A stretch of DNA of 64,000 nucleotides from Davidsoniella eucalypti (taxonomy: Eukaryota; Ascomycota; Sordariomycetes; Microascales; Ceratocystidaceae): the NCBI GenBank assembly GCA_004009845.1, contig RMBW01000001.1:806001-870000 (forward strand), given 5' to 3'. Positions 10,305 to 22,100 of the stretch are shown here, one piece after another (within the stretch, counting starts at the first letter, position 1; every line of letters starts with the position of its first letter). Below the pieces are notes generated by a model, which was not told the DNA's origin, ran no database searches, and saw only the letters and a list, made by a program, of their open reading frames with translations. A program made the translations under genes and the position numbers.

Positions 10305-11911
10305 ATGACTCGACCTGTTTTCACTTCATTCGCGGCTCTCGATGAGAATCGTGCTGTCCGTGACCATCCCGGCATGATCAGTCTTCCGACTCCGGCTTCC
10401 AACGACAGCCAAGATTGTCGCAAGTGGCTACGGACCATGTTCGGCGTCACACATATCCCGAAATCGGCACTGATACAGAAGGTGCCCTGTTTCATCAAAG
10501 ATTGCCACCGCAAGGTTTCCCGCGAGGGCACCATGTACTGCGAACGACGTATGTTACTCTGAGCCAGATATGTATTCCTAGATCAAACACCTTTGCTAAC
10601 ATATCTATCTAGACTCGTGTCGTTGCAGAATCACCCAAGATAAACGTTGTCCTGGGCCAAAGTCACCCAAATCGCGGTACTGTGAGGCTCGTAAGTTGTA
10701 GTATCTCAGTCTAGCCGTAGAAACATACAGACTCGCTAACCCTACTTGTCATAGATGTCCGGTGTTCCATCACCGACTGCAAGTTCCCGCGCGTCGATGG
10801 TGAAAACTCGCAGCAGAACTACTTTTGCGAGCACCGTAAGTTTTCTTTTATGCCGCAGATTACATAGAGCTCGGTAATTCTCTAACACTGTTCTTTCCCA
10901 CACTAGATACCTGCACATTCCGTGGCTGCACCAAGTCAAGGGCCCCCAAGTTCGCCCTCTGTATGGAGCATCTGGTCAAGTGTTCCAGCTCCGGCTGTAC
11001 GCAGCCCGCCATCCGCGGCACGCTCTGCGAAAGCCATTTCTGCACTGTTGTAGGCTGCACCGAAGAGCGTATCTTTGAGCAATGGTGCAAAGAGCACGCC
11101 AAGTGTGAAGTAACCGATTGTCTCGCGTATCGAAACCAGGCTGACTGGCCGGGCACGCACTGTAGTGACCGTAAGTAACTTCCCGCTAACACCATGAGAG
11201 AGGCAGATCTTTCCCTCAAGATACACTCCTTGAATAAGTGCACTGACATTCTTCTCTCCATCTACAGACGCATTCAGCTTCTGTGTTGCTCCTAACTGCG
11301 GCACGGCCACGTCCGGCCACGAGCAATTCTGTTCTGCACACCAATGTTCATGGCCCACCTGTCTCGATAGCCGCACGGCTGTCGGCGGCGTACCTAGCCC
11401 TTGCTGTGCCGAACATACCTGCAAGCAGGAAAACTGCCGACGCATCGTATCCCAAGTCGGCTCGTCATACTGCCGTACTCACGTTTGCCATCATACCAGC
11501 TGTGCCGAGCCGTATGGCTTCCCACAGTCCAAGTACTGCGCCGGCCATACTTGTACCGTCGCCAGTTGTCATTGGAAGCGTGTTGACGGCCGAAGCGGTT
11601 GTCCGGCTCACGAGGAATTACTCCCCGTCCCACTACAGACAAGTCGCGACTATGTCAAGCAGAAACTTCGCAAGGACGGCGCTGCGACCGATATCTCGGA
11701 GCTCATCACGTCTTTTGCCAAGAAGAACGCGCCGTTTGCTAGTCGGCCGCCTGTCCGCCCGCCTCTTGATAAGATGCCATCAGCTGTGGACTGCTCGTCA
11801 TTTATCGCCAGAGTAGCTAACAAGGGCACTATTTCGGGCATATCGGGATTCAGTGTCCCACAAACTCCTTCACCTATCACCACTCCTCCGTTGGGAAGCA
11901 ACATGTTTTAG
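10305..11911 (+). CDS. Cysteine/histidine-repeat protein (C-x4-C-xn-C-x2-H repeats), unknown function
   Basis: Five exons: 10305-10548, 10613-10690, 10755-10835, 10907-11170, 11268-11911; 436 aa. From residue about 65 the protein is an array of about eleven units of the form C-x(3-5)-C-x(9-19)-C-x2-H, for example CSSSGCTQPAIRGTLCESH and CTVVGCTEERIFEQWCKEH, likely zinc-binding. The array ends near residue 350 in CPAHEE; a Pro/Ser-rich tail follows. The spacing recalls the EsV-1-7 repeat (C-x4-C-x16-C-x2-H) of brown algae and viruses; that resemblance is my inference and homology is unproven. All four introns interrupt the codon of a repeat-terminal His after its first base, so several repeats are exon modules. 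GTANGT donors and CTAAC/CTGAC branch points support each junction. Nucleic-acid or protein binding would be a guess. Confidence 0.8.
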
Positions 11912-14900
11912 AGTTGCGAGTTTCTCCGTTGATGTTTTATTTTTCGCTTTGTAAACGAACAGACATATTTTCGAGAAGAGACTTTTAGTTTTTTTTGTCT
12001 TACATACTAGGGTTAGAATACATTAGGGTAAATACTTCGATATTGTATATCAAGGTTTAGGGTTTAGGGTATATTGATTTGTTTCAGTTTCATCATGACG
12101 TATTTGACTATTTGACTCGAACCATGACTGTAGGTTTCCCCTGGAGTGTTCCGTGAAAGTTAAACTAACCGAGAGGCTGCATAAACATGTGTAATTTATT
12201 GGTGATTGTAATTTATCTTCGAGATCGTTCTGAATTACCCCATCTAGACCGGACCAAGGTTACTTGTATTGACAGCACACGTTACTTACACATAAAAATA
12301 CAAATACACACATATACTGTCCAAATACCGGCGGATTGACCGGTCTCAGGTCAATTCAAAGAAGGCTTAGCCACCAGATTTGGGTCAGCCGCCGCTCGGC
12401 GAAAAGCTTTGTGTTCTTTATTTGTGAGGTGAAGAAGGGTGTCGGGACTACTGGATGGATATGGCGTCGCATAAACGAACCATACCTTTTTTTCCTCCAA
12501 TATTCTTCTGAAGTTTACTGGAGACAGATGACATCGCGATTTTGAGCTTCCTATTTATGCTGAATATCCCCGTAACATGCTCAGCTGACGAGGGTCGGAT
12601 GTAGAAAAAAAAAGCCACAATACAAGCATGTGAATCTGTATGATTGTTATATGTGATCGAGAAACGCTTGTTACAATATTTTGGTGGGATGTCTATACGG
12701 ACTCGAACCTGTAGTTGTACATTGTACTTGTACTAGTAGCAGTAGTTGAAGTTGATGATGCCTAATGTAACATGACAATTTAGAGTGAGCGAGGCAATGC
12801 AGACTAACAAGGTAAGCTCTGGCTGTGCATATGTTAGCCCGGATTCGCCCAGATACATCAGAGTATTGGATGACAGGTAAATTATTGAATGATAAACTCC
12901 ATGCAGGAAGGACTATGGAATCAAAAGAATCGGCTTGTACAAATAAAAGTGCGACCTTTTTTCCCTTGCATTATTCTACCCGGTAAAATAGCACTGAATC
13001 CCGCTGTTGGAGCTGGATCGGTCGTAACCTTGCCTAAGCAGGAACAAAAACGGCTACCAGAGTTTATATGTCGATTTGTGACCGTTGCAGGGCGACCCAG
13101 AGTTGACTACTTGACGATACCTAGACGGCTACCTGAATGTATGAGTGCTACCCTTTTCAGACGAGCCGAGCATGACGGCCCGGGGCAGCAGACAAAGAGA
13201 CAAGATAGGACAAGGTTAACAGGGTTGTATTTAAAGATGTGGTAATTAGCTGGAAAATAAGATGCATATGTGGTGATAAACAAGCCAAGTAGAAACGAAA
13301 CTGCTCTACGGAAGTTTTTCGTCCCCCCCCCCCCCCCCACGCTTTGTTTTTCTAGGCTAAGTGTGGCACAACGGCTGCCTCGGTCTTCAAGGCGCGGCTT
13401 TGCAAAATCACCAGGCGATCTTGATGCCTCTGAAGGGCGGCTATAGAGAACGGGATAGTGACTGATTTGGCAGGATGTGTCAGCAGGGTTAGCAGGCAGA
13501 TCACTGTGTCATGTATTGCTATATATCTCGCTCCCGCAATCTTGTTTAGTATCGTGTCCTGTATGTTTTCTTCTCGAGTCTTTTATTACTGGTAGCAAAT
13601 CTGCGTTTATTTATTTCTCTTTCTATGCACAACAAGTGCCTCGCGCTGATTTTCTCTGCAGGCTTCTGCAAACTGACGGGGTTCTTGATGCGGGTAAGAT
13701 TTGGTGCTCAAGCCATGGCCAAATCTCGTAAATTGGCGTTTGATCTTCAACGCCCCAAGCTCAGATTTTAAGTGCACAAAGGAAGAACAAGCTCAGATTG
13801 CGTTCCCGGTCGGGACCACCTAAACAAACAACCAAAATTTGCCTGCTAATAAAGAAAAGCTGCCATAGGGATACGCTAACTGCAGAAGCTAGTTAGCAGA
13901 TACAGTGCCCTATCAACTACTGAGTATCCCTAGAACAAAGACGATACGGCCAGAAACAGAGCACGCAACAAGGCCAATATGGCTGATCGGCCAAGTGAGT
14001 CAATGAAAGGAATACAGCTGTAAGTCGGAAAATGGCTTTTGTGGCGTTTTTTGATAGAGCGACCTATCTTGGCTAGTGGCTTGCAGGTTCGTTTCTGGAA
14101 CTTCAGATGAGCTGTAAACGAGATATCAAGCCGTAAATCACAATTCATGGAAACGTGACAGGGACTAGTAGAATAGAAACCGGGCCAAGGCCTGGGACAT
14201 AGCCTGACATGTTTTCTAGGGTCTAGCCGTCTAAATATTCAAAAATTTGACGCCATGACAGAGAAGAGCCTGACTAGAGTAGTACATACTACGCGAGATT
14301 TCATGACTTTATTTCGATCTGGTGATGCAAGAAGCCAGCAAAAAATGCGTGAATTCTTGTTGCCTGATTTGATGACTGGTCCGGCTACGTGATGGGTGTA
14401 TCTTATAAGCAAGCACGGGGATCGACAACACAATGTTTTGCCACTCTTCTATGCCCAAGCCGTATAGGCGACCTCTAAAAGGTCGTATAGGATTGTATTT
14501 TGCTGACGAGCAAGCCGGCCGCAAAACTCTGCAAAATTCTGCAAAATGCTACGAAAGGAAACAAAGTTTGGAAGAATGATCAATTTTCGGCCCCAGAAAG
14601 CCGTATATGTTGCGTCATGCGTACCGATAGCCAATTGAGTAACTTCCGTCTTTGGGGGCCTGACTGGGCTGGGAATGGCTAGTTGAGGTTTTTTATTTCG
14701 TAAGGCGCTAAATAGGGCAACTACCCGAGGGGCAAATCTAACAACTCAAGCTTTTGCCGTGCATAAAACAAAGCAAAAAAAACATAATCAACGATTGTTA
14801 GCCAAAAAGTTTGCTGAGCTAACAAACCCGATGAAATCTCTGCCCAATGTGGCAGTCAAAGTTCTACTTTCCGGGTAGTTACGCCGGGACCTTCACTCCT

Positions 14901-15691
14901 TCATGGTCGGAATGTCTAGAGAATATGGCATCTCTCAAATGAGCTAAAATGACAATTACCCAGCTTGCAGTAGAGCAATACAACATATCCCGGCTGCGAA
15001 AAAGTGACTAGGAAGGAAGGAGCACAGGTAGGAGACATATGTACTTGTAGTAAATGAAAGAAGTCACCCCCGGTAGGGCATTGTGTACGCTTTCCCCAGA
15101 TAGCAACAGCCTATAATGTAGAGCCAGGGCCCTTTCCCTCCCTTTCATATAAACACCGCGTGCCTTCCGCAACCTTACTCGGCGCCGTCTATTTTGTTCT
15201 TCTCTACTTTCCTTTCCAACATCTTCTTCATCATCTTTCCATTCTATATTTTCACTTCTCCATCGTCTGTCCACCAATACATCGCCAATACCATCAAGTA
15301 TCTCCGTCTTCGCGGTCTAATCATCGAATCTTATCCGGCCTTCCTCAATACTTTCGCTACTTCTCAAGTGTCTGCGACTCTTGCTCTTGTCCTGCCGCGC
15401 AGACTTGTTTATTTGTTCTTTTTGAATTATCCTGCTCAACATCAACTAGGACTGGATCCTATCTTTGTCTTTTAGCTTTTCGTCTTTTCTCACGAATTGC
15501 CCTGCAATTGCTGCACGACTCATTGACTCTCAGGAACCCAAACCTGTCTGTGTTTCGCATATCGTTCGCCGTTACTCTGGGGACATTCATTCCAGCGAGA
15601 CATCGACAACCGTTTAATTTAAGCTCGACGTCTTCCCGTCAACTGCCACTCTTTGTTCTCTTTGTTCTTCTCAGCCTCTCCATCTGTAGTC
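11912..15691. other. 3.8-kb region without a recognisable gene
   Basis: Contains a C16 homopolymer at 13323-13338, two TTTAGGG units at about 12054-12068, and scattered short open frames none of which resembles a protein. The last 550 bp (15140-15691) is strongly pyrimidine-rich on the + strand, with TATA-like CATATAAAC at about 15146-15154. This is typical of a long leader for the gene at 15692. Confidence 0.45.
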
Positions 15692-16100
15692 ATGTCTTCT
15701 TCATCCGACGCGTCCTTTTACCTGATGCAGGACCAGGTCAGCATCGAGGACTTCCTCAACTACGAGAACGCCGACTTTTCATGGATGGGCGCCACCGTCA
15801 TTGACGACGACGACCTCATGTTTGGCGGCAAGCCTCTGTGTGCATGGCACGAGGAGGACCGTCGCCGTATCAGCAACTCATCTGACGAGGAGGAGCACCG
15901 TGGCCGTCGCAGGGTGAGTCCATATATACTATGAAGATTTACACATGCATATGTCTATTGTTCTAACATCAGCTCCCCCTCATCAGGTGCGCCACGAATA
16001 TTCATCAAACTCTTCTTCTCACCAATACGAAACCCACGTCTCTTCCAACACAGGCTCTGACGACATCAACAAGGCTTCCAGCTCACCCAAGAAGATTTGA
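15692..16100 (+). CDS. Small acidic protein of unknown function
   Basis: Two exons, 15692-15913 and 15987-16100 (73-nt intron, GTGAGT donor, ctaac branch, CATCAG acceptor, phase 0); 111 aa. The N-terminal half is acidic, with aromatics set among acidic residues: VSIEDFLNYENADFSWMG, then TVIDDDDLMFGGKPL. The middle is charged (EEDRRR, DEEEHRGRRR) and the C-terminus is Ser-rich, ending SSSPKKI. No signal peptide or membrane segment. I recognise no domain. Clean splice signals, coding-like composition and a long pyrimidine-rich leader argue that it is real. It borders a long gene-empty tract and may be developmentally or stress regulated, which is only inference. Confidence 0.72.
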
Positions 16101-19100
16101 ACATCCTCCATCTACACGATAGGCTCTTGTGCTTATGGAACAGGCACAGCTATAATACCACTATTCTCTTCTTTTTGCATGGGGAATCGTGAGGCCCACG
16201 ATCTCCCGACCCTTGATACCCAATTTTTTTTCTTACTTCTGTTTATCTTTCCAAAAACACTACCGGCTGTCGCCTGTTCTATCCTTGATCTTTGCCATCA
16301 GGGACTCTGTACTGCATACCACATAAGCAGTGCAGCCACTTGAGCCTATCACCCATCATCCTCTTCTACCTGTTGTTTCTTTTATCTTCGATGTCAGTGC
16401 TGTAAACTGGCCATACACTATCTACAAGATTTTGTTTCCATGTAGGCTAAGCTCGTCTACTCCGGTGTTGTCCATACTTGGCTGCCACGTCTTTTGGGAT
16501 CTCAATCATACCCGAGCCCCATTTAGTTTAGGCATGCGGCCTGCTGCAGGTTCTCAGCCTTGATTTGGCTAGGAAAATGGAATAAAAACTCAGAGTCATG
16601 TACTTGTACTGGCATGCTACCCCTACAGTTGCTACGCAAACGCGCATATTGGGCAGACAGCAGCTTCTCACCGACCCAACCAACACAAACCGTCGGCCGA
16701 GTCAAGTCTGACTTTTTTCTTCATACTTTACTTTTCAGCCCTATGTTATTGTACATTATATCGCGGACGGGACCTTGAAGCCCATCATCAAACTGTTTTA
16801 TTATACAGGTAATTTTTTAGATACAGCAGGGTATGCCAACTCTAGCTTTCAGTTGTCTTTTTTTCGATTTTCGTTCTCACGGTATGGCTGGACTTTGGTA
16901 TTTTTCTTTTCTTGCAGGCTCTCTTCCGTTCGCATTACCTTATAGAAAGCTGGAAATCAGTATGCAAAACTCAAGTGCTGGCAAAGTCTTAACGCCATAC
17001 TAAAAAGTGGTCTACATATATCCTCAATATTGCCACACATTTAATTTAATCCAATCAATAAAGTAAAAATCCAATCATTTTCTCTCTGCACAAGTATCTG
17101 CAACTACGTGATGACTACGGTCTTGAATCTGTAAAGAAGGGGCTATATGCGACTTGCCCTGTATACCGGAGGAATGTAGGTCTGCTCAATGATAGTCAAC
17201 GTCAGGCTGAATCATACTAAGCGTGTTGTTACTTGCGTGAACGTATGGGGTAAGGGAAAGAAGAAAGGAAGAATCATGATATCAGTGAGTTTCCACTAGT
17301 GGTAGCACAGCTTTCCCCATCAGTATAATGGTGTAGCTCCTATTGACTTCAAATTGAAATAAACATACAAGTTCCAAATCAACAGTCAACATTCAAGAGT
17401 GACTGTGTCATCCCTTAGGCCAACATGCGATATTGAGGGCGAATACATCAATGTCTCGTTGGGGGCCTTCATGTTGACTCGCCAAAATCGCCCGTCAAGC
17501 GGTCTAAACGAATCTCACTCTCATCAAGATAGCGCTATCAAGCATCTTGAACAAATATAGTTCGAACGAGATCGCCACCTCCTGGCTAGTATTGAATCCT
17601 GATTGACTTCTCACGCCAGCACTAGAAGCAAGTCAAGACATAGAAGATATCACTAGGTTGTTTGCCACCACGGAAGGAAGTCAAAAAACAAAAGAAGATA
17701 GTGAGAAAATCTTAGTCAGGTCTAACAAGCGACTACCCCGAAAACGGGCGTTCCGTTGATGATGCTCGAGGGCTGCGATTGGTCGCCTTTTGAGCATTAC
17801 GGACAAATATGGATACCTCGTTGGAACGGCTACGAAGAACCCTTTCGGGTATGGAGAACAAACACGGCGGCGATTATTGGCATGTCAAAGCCGATCCCGA
17901 CTATCTGGTACGCTACTGTCAAGTATTCAGAACGTGACAGGACCATCCAAAGTCCTAGATAAAGCGCAATTGGATAGACATGCGGGAGTTCCCTTGTGAT
18001 TATCCTAGGAAGCTAAACCATTTGTAAGCCGTCTGTCTTTGTTGCAAGTTCTCTTTCATAACATGATTCGTCAACGATATACGCACGTGTGGTATAATTC
18101 AAGCGAAGCTGGTCGTGATTTGCTGGTTCAATCACAAGTTCATCTCAAAGCGTTATTAGACGTCGTTCGGCGATGCTGCGGAACTATATCGGGCATATGC
18201 CGTTTCATAGCCGGCAAAGTGGGTCTAGAAACCGGAAGCCCGACGTGAAAATGGGATATAGGGTTTTTGTATTCAATACCACTTGACCTTTCACTAATCA
18301 TCCAATATTCTATACCCCCACACGCTGTAGTGGAACCTCTCGTATGTATTACAGCAGTACGTCATATTAATGTACTCGGCATGCTCTTGCATGAAGGGTA
18401 TGGTAAGCACGGTAAAGAGCTTCAAATTGGATGATTCTTATACAGTATATCTTGCTATGATTGGGCAAATGAAAATCCAGATATATCAATCATGAACATT
18501 GCATACGTCTTAATCTGTCGTTTTGTCAAGATCGGGATGCTGGTCTTAGATCCTGTTTGTCACCAATACGTGTTCGACTCTATTGGAATTTCCACTGGGA
18601 TGGTGTCGTGTACAGTAAGCAGCCAATTCATAAAATAGGACACAATGGGGGCAAATAATGCAGGGTCTTGTACTAATGAAGGATGTTTTAATATGCAGCA
18701 GCTGGGCATGATACGTGATGACAACAGAGCATAGCTAAACTTGACAGTATCTCGCATACAGATATAGGCGGTACACATATGTATCTGTATGTAGTTATAT
18801 CTTGCAGATACAATTATGTCTGTATAATACACACCATTCAAACTTAGGAAGCTGTTCATATGTACATATATTCCTATAGATCTAAAGCACCGTGAATTAC
18901 TCATATCTTGTTATAGTCCATGATAGTAGGCACACCTTGAACTACACCACGAAGAACCTCGGTTTATTCTTGTCCTCCATCATCGAACTGGTACCTTCAT
19001 ATAGGCGAGTTTTCTACTTGTCTGGTCACCTGTACGTTCAATCTTGGCTATCGAACAAGATCGCGCCACCAGTTTCTTTAATTTCATCCTGCAAGTGTTC

Positions 19101-22100
19101 TCTTATGATCCCGGACGTCTTACAACTGACTACCTCTGCGCTCATCTGCCGTGACTTGGCGGGCGCAAGTCTAGATAAAGAATCTTTTTATATGAAGGGC
19201 AAACATTAAACACAAGTCATGCTCCCTCCGTGATTGAAAATGCGCGGGGGTGAACGCGAAAAGGAATAGGTTTTACAGATATAGTTGGATTTCGGGATAT
19301 CATTCCCGCCCTGTTGTATGAGGCTCTCCTCCTCTTGCTCTTCCCTTGAACGAATCCCTCTGGTGGATCCCTCTGTCTTTCTATCTATTGAACTATTCAT
19401 ACGGTGGGTAGCATGATGAACCAAGAGAAAAGAACTAGGCGGGAGGGGCAATTTTAATCCATCAGAGAGGGTATCATGCTTTTTTTGTCGATAGTCAAGA
19501 GACTCAAGAATGAAACCTCGCTGACATCGTCATAGAGGGACAAGAAAAAAAAGAGTAGTAAAAGCGGTAGTAGTCGTAAGTGCACCGAGACAATGTCAAG
19601 GAACTAGGTTGTCTGAAGTTGCGGCAGCTGTGCAACACAAATCTCATCTCACAGGACCATGTAGCGACTTTGCCATACAACGAACAGCTCGAGAGAGATC
19701 TACTTTCCTGGTTGTTACCGTAGCCTGTCTTGTAAGACACTTGAATGCGCGCGTGGGTGATACATTCCATGTTTGTTATATTGCATACTCGATAAGCCAA
19801 GAAACAGGTTGTGTGTAGCACGCGAGAAATCTTATCAAAGCTTTCCGCAAAGTTCACATGAACACTGCAAGCGTAAAACAAAAAAGTATACCAAAGTACA
19901 AAGGCCCGTATTATGTGGTGTCTAGAATACCTGATATCACGATATCGATCACAGGCCGTTCGCAAAAGCAAAACATAAAACAGCCGCGGTCTACATTCAA
20001 GATGTACCGGTACATAGTAACATATAAAGCTACATTGACGGTAACATGACTCTTGTCTTGCTCCTATTGCCGCCATCCAATGAGTCAATACGGAGGGATC
20101 TCGCTGAAAATGAAGTTTGTGGTCTAGTGGCGGTTACAACGATTCATGCATCATACTCAGCCAGCGGAGTACAGAAGCCCAGAAAGAGATCTGCCCATAA
20201 GATCAAGTAAAAGCACAACTACGCGTCTGCACTAAATTCGCCTGTTTTCATGATGCTCTTTTTTCGACTGCTAAGAGACACGACAAACTCATTCATACCC
20301 AGCGGTTAAAGTCTGGAGAATCACCTCAAACTGAATCACCATTTTGTGTGTTAACATCTGATGGGAAGACAAGAATATGAGAATGATACCATCTCAGTCG
20401 ATAACTTCGTACGATGGTCAGAGACACAGCAGCAGGGGCCCGAAGGCCTAGCCAGCTCGGCAATTGGGAAGGAGGGGAGGGTTTTGTTGGATTGGTAAGT
20501 GTATTTACAATTAGTTCTCTAGCTTATTGATGTACCATGGGAGGCTTCGATGTATCTGTACAGTTATCAGCATGATAACGAGCGGGGATGTTGTATCCAA
20601 GGCTTGAAGAAGAGAGGGGAAAACCGGTTACAAATATACCCATCACATGCTAATATTTTGATAATAGCGTATAGGGTTACGATAGGCACATTAGGGTTTC
20701 TGCCTATAAGAAATCCGTCATGGGACCCCAAAAATGATCGTGTAAGTGGTAGTCTGTACAGGGCGCTATCAATGATATAACGAGGGGTTCTTATCCTTCC
20801 CTCTTGTTTTGGTGAGACATTTCAATGGCGAGAAGAACAGCCAAACTTCATGACTCTAGGTTGAATGAAACATGCTAGCAAGCCCTCACCTTTTACAACG
20901 AGGCGAGCAAGGGCCTGAACTCTGAGTGGTGAATTATATTTGATTTGATTTGACCTGTGTTTGTCTCTGAACCATCAGTACAAAAGGAGGCGTCTCCGGA
21001 CGTCTAGATCAGGAAACATCCATACTGCTATACCTCTGAATTGACATGAGATATACGCAAAGAATGGAGCTGTGATATAAATGTGATACACTGAGTAGCA
21101 GGGAATGTGGATATCAAGAGTTTTTTTTATCTTCATATAGATTTTTTTTACCTTGAATCCATGGGTAAGTGGTATTCTTTTTTTTACCAGTAAGCGCCTC
21201 TCTGGACGAAGAATCTTTGCCATTTATTGTTACGCTAGTTTTCTCCTTCTGGCCTCGTTGTTGTTGTCTCTTCGTATATGCCGAAGGCTGTCCTGCATAT
21301 ATGACTTTATTTCGAACGTCGACATCATTTATGCAACTCTTCATAGCCCGAAATCCACTGCAACTGTTATGGATCTTGGGCGGCTTCGATCAGGACGTTA
21401 GTTGGCGGTAGGAATTAACTGACCAAATAAGCTTAGCTTATTATACATGTACTTATGATATGGAAAAGGTAAGGCTGGCTATGGACTTGTTATAGAGTGG
21501 TAGTGATGGCTTTTTTTTGCTCAGCATCATGTCATCATAGTATGCAACGGAAAAAAAAAGATCCGCTATAGAAGACGTATATAGAAAAAGATTTGCGGAG
21601 ATCAAGGCAAACTCCTCAGCCAGAACGATAGACTAGCTTCATTTATGGTTAGGGCAAAAAACAAGTGAGAGGAAATAAAGGTAAATTATTAGTTAGATTA
21701 GTAAGAAGAAAAAATAGTTGTGCTAGAGAGGACTGAAGATCACGGAAGGACCACCACCATTAGCGGTATAGATGTGCAGCAACCGGACAGTATCGGAGGT
21801 CAGGCAAACAAGTATGAGGCTACAGTACTAGGACTGTACACCACACACACTATATACATGAAAGGTTATATTTTACTAGGTAATGACTAGCCAAACGCTA
21901 CTTTATAGAACGCTGTTGGACGATCCGGGCCGCTCCTTTCCATAGTGGGAGGCACGGTACACGATAATGCGGCTGGACCGCCTACAGGTGAGTATCGGCA
22001 TGTACTTGGCAAACATATTGTCTGGCTAAAAAGGACGTCCCACCCACTAATGGGCAGTAACACTGTTACAAGCCCCGTGTGGCCGTCACAGAAAAAGGAT

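Noticed and set aside
12050..12070. Interstitial telomere-like repeat (two TTTAGGG units)
   Set aside because: Only two units with an extra T; too short to call telomeric.
12889..13245. 118-codon + strand frame
   Set aside because: No motif, no homology recognised, no splice partners.
13323..13338. C16 homopolymer
   Set aside because: A real run in the sequence but a simple slippage tract; length may be a sequencing artefact and no function is supportable.
15160..15804. 214-codon + strand frame overlapping the start of the small gene at 15692
   Set aside because: Phe/Leu/Ser-rich translation of a pyrimidine-rich leader; the 15692 frame with its clean intron explains the region better.
19504..20088. 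194-codon minus-strand open frame
   Set aside because: Tyr/Cys/Ser/Arg-rich, no recognisable motif, no supporting splice structure; probably chance.
20936..20955. TTGAT-type pentamer run as another LINE tail
   Set aside because: Unit order relative to the TATAAT block differs from the three related copies and no flanking duplication is visible.
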